From the NCBI GenBank assembly GCA_963719275.1, contig CAVRBT010000010.1, positions 186,001 through 250,000 on the forward strand: DNA of 64,000 nt, in the 5' to 3' direction. Of the stretch, positions 60,690 through 64,000 are shown in pieces. A program made the translations under genes and the position numbers. The notes under the pieces are model-generated. The model ran no database searches and was not told where the DNA came from. It saw nothing but the letters and a program-made list of their open reading frames with translations. This DNA is from AC-32 sp963719275. Lineage in GTDB: Bacteria; Actinomycetota; Thermoleophilia; Gaiellales; Gaiellaceae. Positions within the stretch are counted from its first letter, which is position 1; every line of letters starts with the position of its first letter.

Positions 60690-60841
60690 CCCGGGGTCAG
60701 GTCTTGCATTGCAACATCGAGCCGTGAACCGGCCTGACTCGAAGGGCATCTCTGCACCAACCCGTCCACAGGCGGGAGCGACGGGGAACATTCGGCGCAC
60801 ATCCGTGACGCGATTGCGTCGATGCAAGACCTGACCCCGGG
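60690..60841. repeat. Short palindrome-ended element (MITE/REP-like)
   Basis: A 20-bp perfect terminal inverted repeat, left arm 60690-60709 (CCCGGGGTCAGGTCTTGCAT) and right arm 60822-60841, encloses 112 nt without a gene. The outer CTGACCCC-type ends are of the sort mobilised by REP-associated or IS-type transposases acting in trans. No transposase is present. It lies between a terminator and a decayed sigma-factor gene. Confidence 0.75.
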
Positions 60842-60849
60842 TTCCGCGG

Positions 60850-61469
60850 CCCGCACATGAGCGTTCGGATGCCGCTCAAGCGTCCGGCCCGCTCTCGCCT
60901 CAGCTGCTCCAGTGACGGGGCGTTCTCAGGGGCAACGAGCGCCGGGGTCGACCCGAGTTCGTCGTAGGCGACCCTGTACGACCAATTCCTCCAGGTCACA
61001 ACGATCCCGCGCACGATGCCGTCCGCGCCGACCGTCACGGACACCTCGAGCGGCGAGGCCGGATCGGCCGCCTCGCCGTGGGCGATGAAACCGAACGGCA
61101 GCACCCGGATCGCCTGCCCCCTTGAAGCCGGCCTCCCTCGCGGTCACGGGCCCAAGCCGGCGCAGCGCCTCGCGGACGAGCGCGGCTTCGTGGCCCAGCG
61201 GCTCCGCAGAAGGAACTGCGGTCGGCTCGCCCGCCAACCGTTCCTCGAGCGCGACGCGCCGCCGCCTCGACCGGCGCTGGTTCGCGATCACCCTCCGGGC
61301 GGTCGCGTACAGCCCACACGCGGGCAGCGTCCCCTTCGGGCACGGCGTCGAGGCGACGCCAGGCCGTCAGCAAGACCTCGGCAGCGGCACCCTGCGCATC
61401 GCTCTCCGACCCGGCCCGCCAGCTGCAGTAGAAGACGATGTCCGGCCCGTATGCGGCGAAAAAGGGCAT
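60850..61469 (-). pseudogene. ECF sigma-factor remnant fused to the end of another gene
   Basis: The start (IVFYCSWRAGSESDAQGAAAEVLLTAWRRLDAVPEGDAARVW) is the region-2 part of an extracytoplasmic-function sigma factor. It continues in a second frame (VIANQRRSRRRRVALEERLAG, then EALRRLGPVTAREAG), and region 4 with its helix-turn-helix is missing. A third frame (VLPFGFIAHGEAADPASPLEVSVTVGADGIVRGIVVTWRNWSYRVAYDELG) looks like the C-terminus of a different, secreted protein. So a deletion fused two genes and frameshifts followed. Confidence 0.65.
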
Positions 61470-61540
61470 CGAACCGTCTCCGGCTGTCGCTCTCCGTCAT
61501 CGGACCCTTGAGGTCCGGCAGCGCCGGAAATCGTTCGACC

Positions 61541-62404
61541 CTACGCCGTCCGGCCGGGATCGACCGGCTCGCCGGGCTCCCCGGCCGGCACGAGCACGAT
61601 CGTGTTCTCGACCGAGAACCACTCGCCCTCGACACCGTCGGGGCGCTCCGGGTCGTCGGCCGAACGGCGCACGAACTCCCGCAGGAGCGACGGCTTGACG
61701 GCGAACACCGCGTCGGAGTCCAGGTACTGGCTCTCGCGGTCGAAGATATGCGTGGCCACCGTCCGGTAGCCGGGCGCACGGACGATCATGTGGACGTGGG
61801 CCGGCCGCCAGGGATGGCGGCCCGTCGCGGCGAGCATCCTCCCGACGGGCCCGTCGTCCGGGATCGTGTAGGGCACCGGCCGCACGGCGAGAAACGCATA
61901 GCTGCCGTCGTCGCGCGCGGTGAACCTGCCGCGGAGGTGGTCCTCCGGCGCCTCCGGGTTCTGGACGGCATAGAGCTGGTCGTCGCCGTTCTGCCAGACG
62001 TCCAGCTCGGCGCCGCCGATCGGCTCGCCGCCCACGTCGAGCACGCGGCCGTGGACCCATGTCGGGGTGCCCGCAGCCTGCTCGGCGATCGACACCCCGT
62101 AGGGCCGTCGCGGCGAACCGGGCACGTAGAACGGCCCGAGCACGGTCGACTCCGTCGCTCCTGGAGGGAGCGGATTCGCGAGCGCGTCCACGAGCATCGA
62201 GAGCCCGAGGGTGTCCGACCAGAGGATGAACTCCTGCCGCCGGTCGTCCGTGATATGGCCGGTCTCGGTGAGGATCCGGATGCCCGCCTCCCACTCGCGC
62301 TGGGTGAGGCCAACCTCGGCCGCGAATGCGTGAAGGTGGCGCGCGAGGCTCTGGGCGAGGGTGCGGAGCCGCTCGTCGCCGGAGCGCTCGAAGCTCGCGA
62401 TCAC
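61541..62404 (-). CDS. Intradiol ring-cleavage dioxygenase (catechol/hydroxyquinol 1,2-dioxygenase type)
   Basis: A 287-aa non-haem iron(III) enzyme that splits catechol-type rings between the hydroxyls. N-terminal helical dimer domain (GLTQREWEAGIRILTETGHITD), then the iron ligands: Tyr in STVLGPFYVPG (about 96), Tyr in HPWRPAHVHMIVRAPGYRTVATHIF with its two His. It resembles hydroxyquinol 1,2-dioxygenase most. GTG 62404 is the called start; homologous sequence (GDITAAVIASFERS) suggests the real start is up to 14 codons earlier, near the DJ-1 stop. Confidence 0.9.
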   Translation of the reverse strand: MIASFERSGDERLRTLAQSLARHLHAFAAEVGLTQREWEAGIRILTETGHITDDRRQEFILWSDTLGLSMLVDALANPLPPGATESTVLGPFYVPGSPRRPYGVSIAEQAAGTPTWVHGRVLDVGGEPIGGAELDVWQNGDDQLYAVQNPEAPEDHLRGRFTARDDGSYAFLAVRPVPYTIPDDGPVGRMLAATGRHPWRPAHVHMIVRAPGYRTVATHIFDRESQYLDSDAVFAVKPSLLREFVRRSADDPERPDGVEGEWFSVENTIVLVPAGEPGEPVDPGRTA

Positions 62405-62442
62405 CGCCGCGGTGATGTCGCCCGGAGCGGTGCGCTGGCCGT

Positions 62443-63027
62443 TCAGACCGGCGGTTCCGGGTCGTACTGGATGTAGCGGCGCACCTCGCGGGCCCGCTCG
62501 GCCGAGTGCAGGCGCGCGACCAGGTGCAGCGCCATGTCGATCCCGGCCGAGACGCCGGCGGCGGTGATCACCTCGCCGTTGTCGACGAAGCGGTCGTCCG
62601 GGCGCACCTCGATGTCCTTACCGAGGGTCGGCAGCAGCTCGAGCGATTGCCAGTGTGTCGTCGCCGGCTTGCCGTCGAGCAGCCCCGCGGCCGCCAGCAC
62701 GAGCGAGCCGGTGCAGACGCTCGCGACGACTGCGCCGCTCCGCGAGATGCCCTGGATCCAGTCGAGCACGGCGTCGTCGCGAAGCTCGGCGCGCGTGCCC
62801 CTGCCGCCCGGATACACCAGCACCTCGAGCGGCGGCGCCGTCTCCCACGTCTCGTCCGGCAGGACGCGCAGGCCTTTCGCGCAGGTCACAACACGGTCCT
62901 CGCGCGCGAGCGTGAACACCCGCACGCCGTCGTCAGGCCAGTGCGTGGCCCACGCCGCCAGCACCTCCCAGGGCCCCGCCCAGTCGAGCTCCTCGGCCCC
63001 GTCGAACAGCGCGACTCCGATGACCAT
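62443..63027 (-). CDS. DJ-1/PfpI-family protein
   Basis: A 194-aa alpha/beta protein with the nucleophile Cys elbow in ASVCTGSLVLAAAG (about 104) and a Glu/Asp near the N-terminus (FDGAEELDWAGPWEVL). The order resembles isonitrile-hydratase-like and AraC-type DJ-1 domains, but no DNA-binding domain follows. Reaction unknown. ATG 63027 abuts the dehydrogenase stop, so the three minus-strand genes form an operon. Confidence 0.85.
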   Translation of the reverse strand: MVIGVALFDGAEELDWAGPWEVLAAWATHWPDDGVRVFTLAREDRVVTCAKGLRVLPDETWETAPPLEVLVYPGGRGTRAELRDDAVLDWIQGISRSGAVVASVCTGSLVLAAAGLLDGKPATTHWQSLELLPTLGKDIEVRPDDRFVDNGEVITAAGVSAGIDMALHLVARLHSAERAREVRRYIQYDPEPPV

Positions 63028-64000
63028 CTAGCGCGTCTGCGGGAAGCCGAGGTCGACCTTCGACGTGGCCGGGTCAGGCCAGCGCGAGGTCACGACCTTG
63101 CCCTGGGTGTAGAACTGGATCCCCTCGGGCCCGTAGATGTGCAGATCGCCGAAGAGGGAGCTCTTCCAGCCGCCGAACGAGTAGTAGGCGACGGGCACCG
63201 GAATCGGCACGTTCACGCCGACCATCCCCGCGTTCACCTCGAACTGGAACTGGCGCGCCACCCCGCCGTCGCGCGTGAAGATCGCGACGCCGTTCCCGTA
63301 CGGGTTCTCGTTGACGAGCCGCACGGCCTCCTCGTAGGTGTCGACGCGGGTGATCCCGAGCACGGGACCGAAGATCTCGTCCTTGTAGACGTCCATCTCG
63401 GGCGTGACCTCGTCGAGCAGCGTCACGCCGAGGAAGAAGCCGTTTCCGTCCGGCGCCGTCTCGCGGCCGTCGGCGACCACCTTCGCACCCTCCTCGGCTC
63501 CCTTGTCGATGTAGGAGGCGACCTTGTCACGGTGCTCGCGCGTCACGAGCGGGCCCATCTCGGAGTCAGGGTCGAGGCCGTTGCCCACCTTCACCTTCGG
63601 CAGGCGGTCCTCGATCGCCTTGACGAGGTCGTCCGCCGCGTGGCCGACGCAGACGAGCATCGAGACCGCCATGCAGCGCTCGCCGGCCGAGCCGTAACCC
63701 GCGCTGACGGCGGCGTCGGCGGCCATGTCGATGTCGGCGTCCGGGAGGACGATCATGTGGTTCTTCGCGCCGCCAAGCGCCTGGACACGCTTGCCGTTCT
63801 TCGTGCCGGTCTCGTAGACGTAGCGCGCGATCGGAGTCGAGCCGACGAACGAGACGGCCGCGATCTCCGGGTGCTCGAGCACGGCGTCGACGGCGATCTT
63901 GTCGCCGTGCACGACGTTGAAGACCCCGTCCGGAAGGCCGGCCTCCTTGAGCAGCTCGGCCGTGTACATCGAGGCGGAGGGATCCTTCTCGGACGGCTTC
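63028..64000 (-). CDS. mmsA: CoA-acylating methylmalonate-semialdehyde dehydrogenase, 5' end off the window
   Basis: The last ~324 residues of an aldehyde dehydrogenase. NAD-binding and active-site features: SFVGSTPIARYVYETG, ALGGAKNHMIVLPDAD, the nucleophile Cys in GSAGERCMAVS and EIFGPVLGITR. The AKNHM(I/V) and GERCMA motifs mark the methylmalonate-semialdehyde branch, which makes acetyl- or propionyl-CoA from (methyl)malonate semialdehyde. These are the end products of beta-alanine and 3-aminoisobutyrate, so it completes pyrimidine breakdown. The frame is open to the window edge (KPSEKDPSAS precedes the first Met). Confidence 0.92.
   Translation of the reverse strand, partial: KPSEKDPSASMYTAELLKEAGLPDGVFNVVHGDKIAVDAVLEHPEIAAVSFVGSTPIARYVYETGTKNGKRVQALGGAKNHMIVLPDADIDMAADAAVSAGYGSAGERCMAVSMLVCVGHAADDLVKAIEDRLPKVKVGNGLDPDSEMGPLVTREHRDKVASYIDKGAEEGAKVVADGRETAPDGNGFFLGVTLLDEVTPEMDVYKDEIFGPVLGITRVDTYEEAVRLVNENPYGNGVAIFTRDGGVARQFQFEVNAGMVGVNVPIPVPVAYYSFGGWKSSLFGDLHIYGPEGIQFYTQGKVVTSRWPDPATSKVDLGFPQTR

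Noticed and set aside
1..64000. CRISPR arrays, rRNA operons, complete tRNA genes or a replication origin
   Set aside because: Looked for repeated spacers, rRNA and full tRNA signatures and clustered DnaA boxes; none seen.

Overview
The window is about 64 kb of very GC-rich DNA with dense genes, many GTG starts and frequent 4-nt ATGA/GTGA stop/start overlaps. An actinobacterial-type SOS box, an F420-type luciferase-like oxidoreductase, a Tat-exported methylamine-dehydrogenase-light-chain-like protein and many secreted beta-propellers point to a deep-branching actinobacterium, probably class Thermoleophilia (Gaiellales-like). That placement is inference. There are no rRNA genes, no complete tRNA and no CRISPR array.

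Layout. 1-2.8 kb is accessory: an IS110-family element (about 92-1374) with a readable bridge RNA, an excisionase-like protein, a protein of unknown function, and the 3' part of a tRNA-Arg gene that looks like an integration scar. 3-9 kb holds a cupin, a frameshifted GH53 galactanase, a secreted propeller, a methyltransferase relic and a PhoD-type phosphatase. 9.3-12.3 kb is an SOS operon (DEDDh exonuclease/GIY-YIG fusion plus DNA polymerase IV) behind a perfect LexA palindrome. 12.3-20.5 kb holds membrane proteins, two paralogous methyltransferases, cupins, an SDR, an alpha/beta hydrolase and an MBL-like protein. 20.6-26.8 kb holds two divergent pairs (aminotransferase/MFS and P1 peptidase/saccharopine-dehydrogenase-like) followed by a membrane adenylate cyclase. 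26.8-28.1 kb is a decayed patch with two tiny overlapping genes.

28.1-33.8 kb is the most unusual chromosomal block. It has a MauE-thioredoxin fusion, a MauA-like Cys-rich Tat protein, a CcdA-like membrane/propeller protein whose frame is interrupted by a TGA, a lactonase-like propeller, a molybdopterin oxidoreductase with its ferredoxin-reductase-type partner, a CxxC zinc-ribbon-like protein and a 33-residue peptide. 33.8-37.1 kb holds two propeller proteins, one apparently a fusion of two paralogue types. 37.1-43 kb holds a UbiB-type kinase, a universal stress protein and a 1,100-residue cyclase-AAA-LuxR regulator. 43-50.6 kb holds a metallophosphoesterase, an FtsX/LolD-type exporter, small membrane proteins and the remains of an amino-acid ABC transporter operon.

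51.8-64 kb looks like a pyrimidine/hydantoin catabolic region: an F420-type oxidoreductase, a carbamoylase/ureidopropionase, a four-gene NitT/Thi5-type ABC importer, a dihydropyrimidinase, an intradiol dioxygenase, a DJ-1 protein and a methylmalonate-semialdehyde dehydrogenase cut by the window edge. Within it are a palindrome-ended short repeat (60690-60841) and a small ORF-bearing insert between two transporter genes. Three operon junctions (32.6, 55.8 and 56.75 kb) share one pattern: a short hairpin-bearing insert flanked by an imperfect duplication of the gene boundary.
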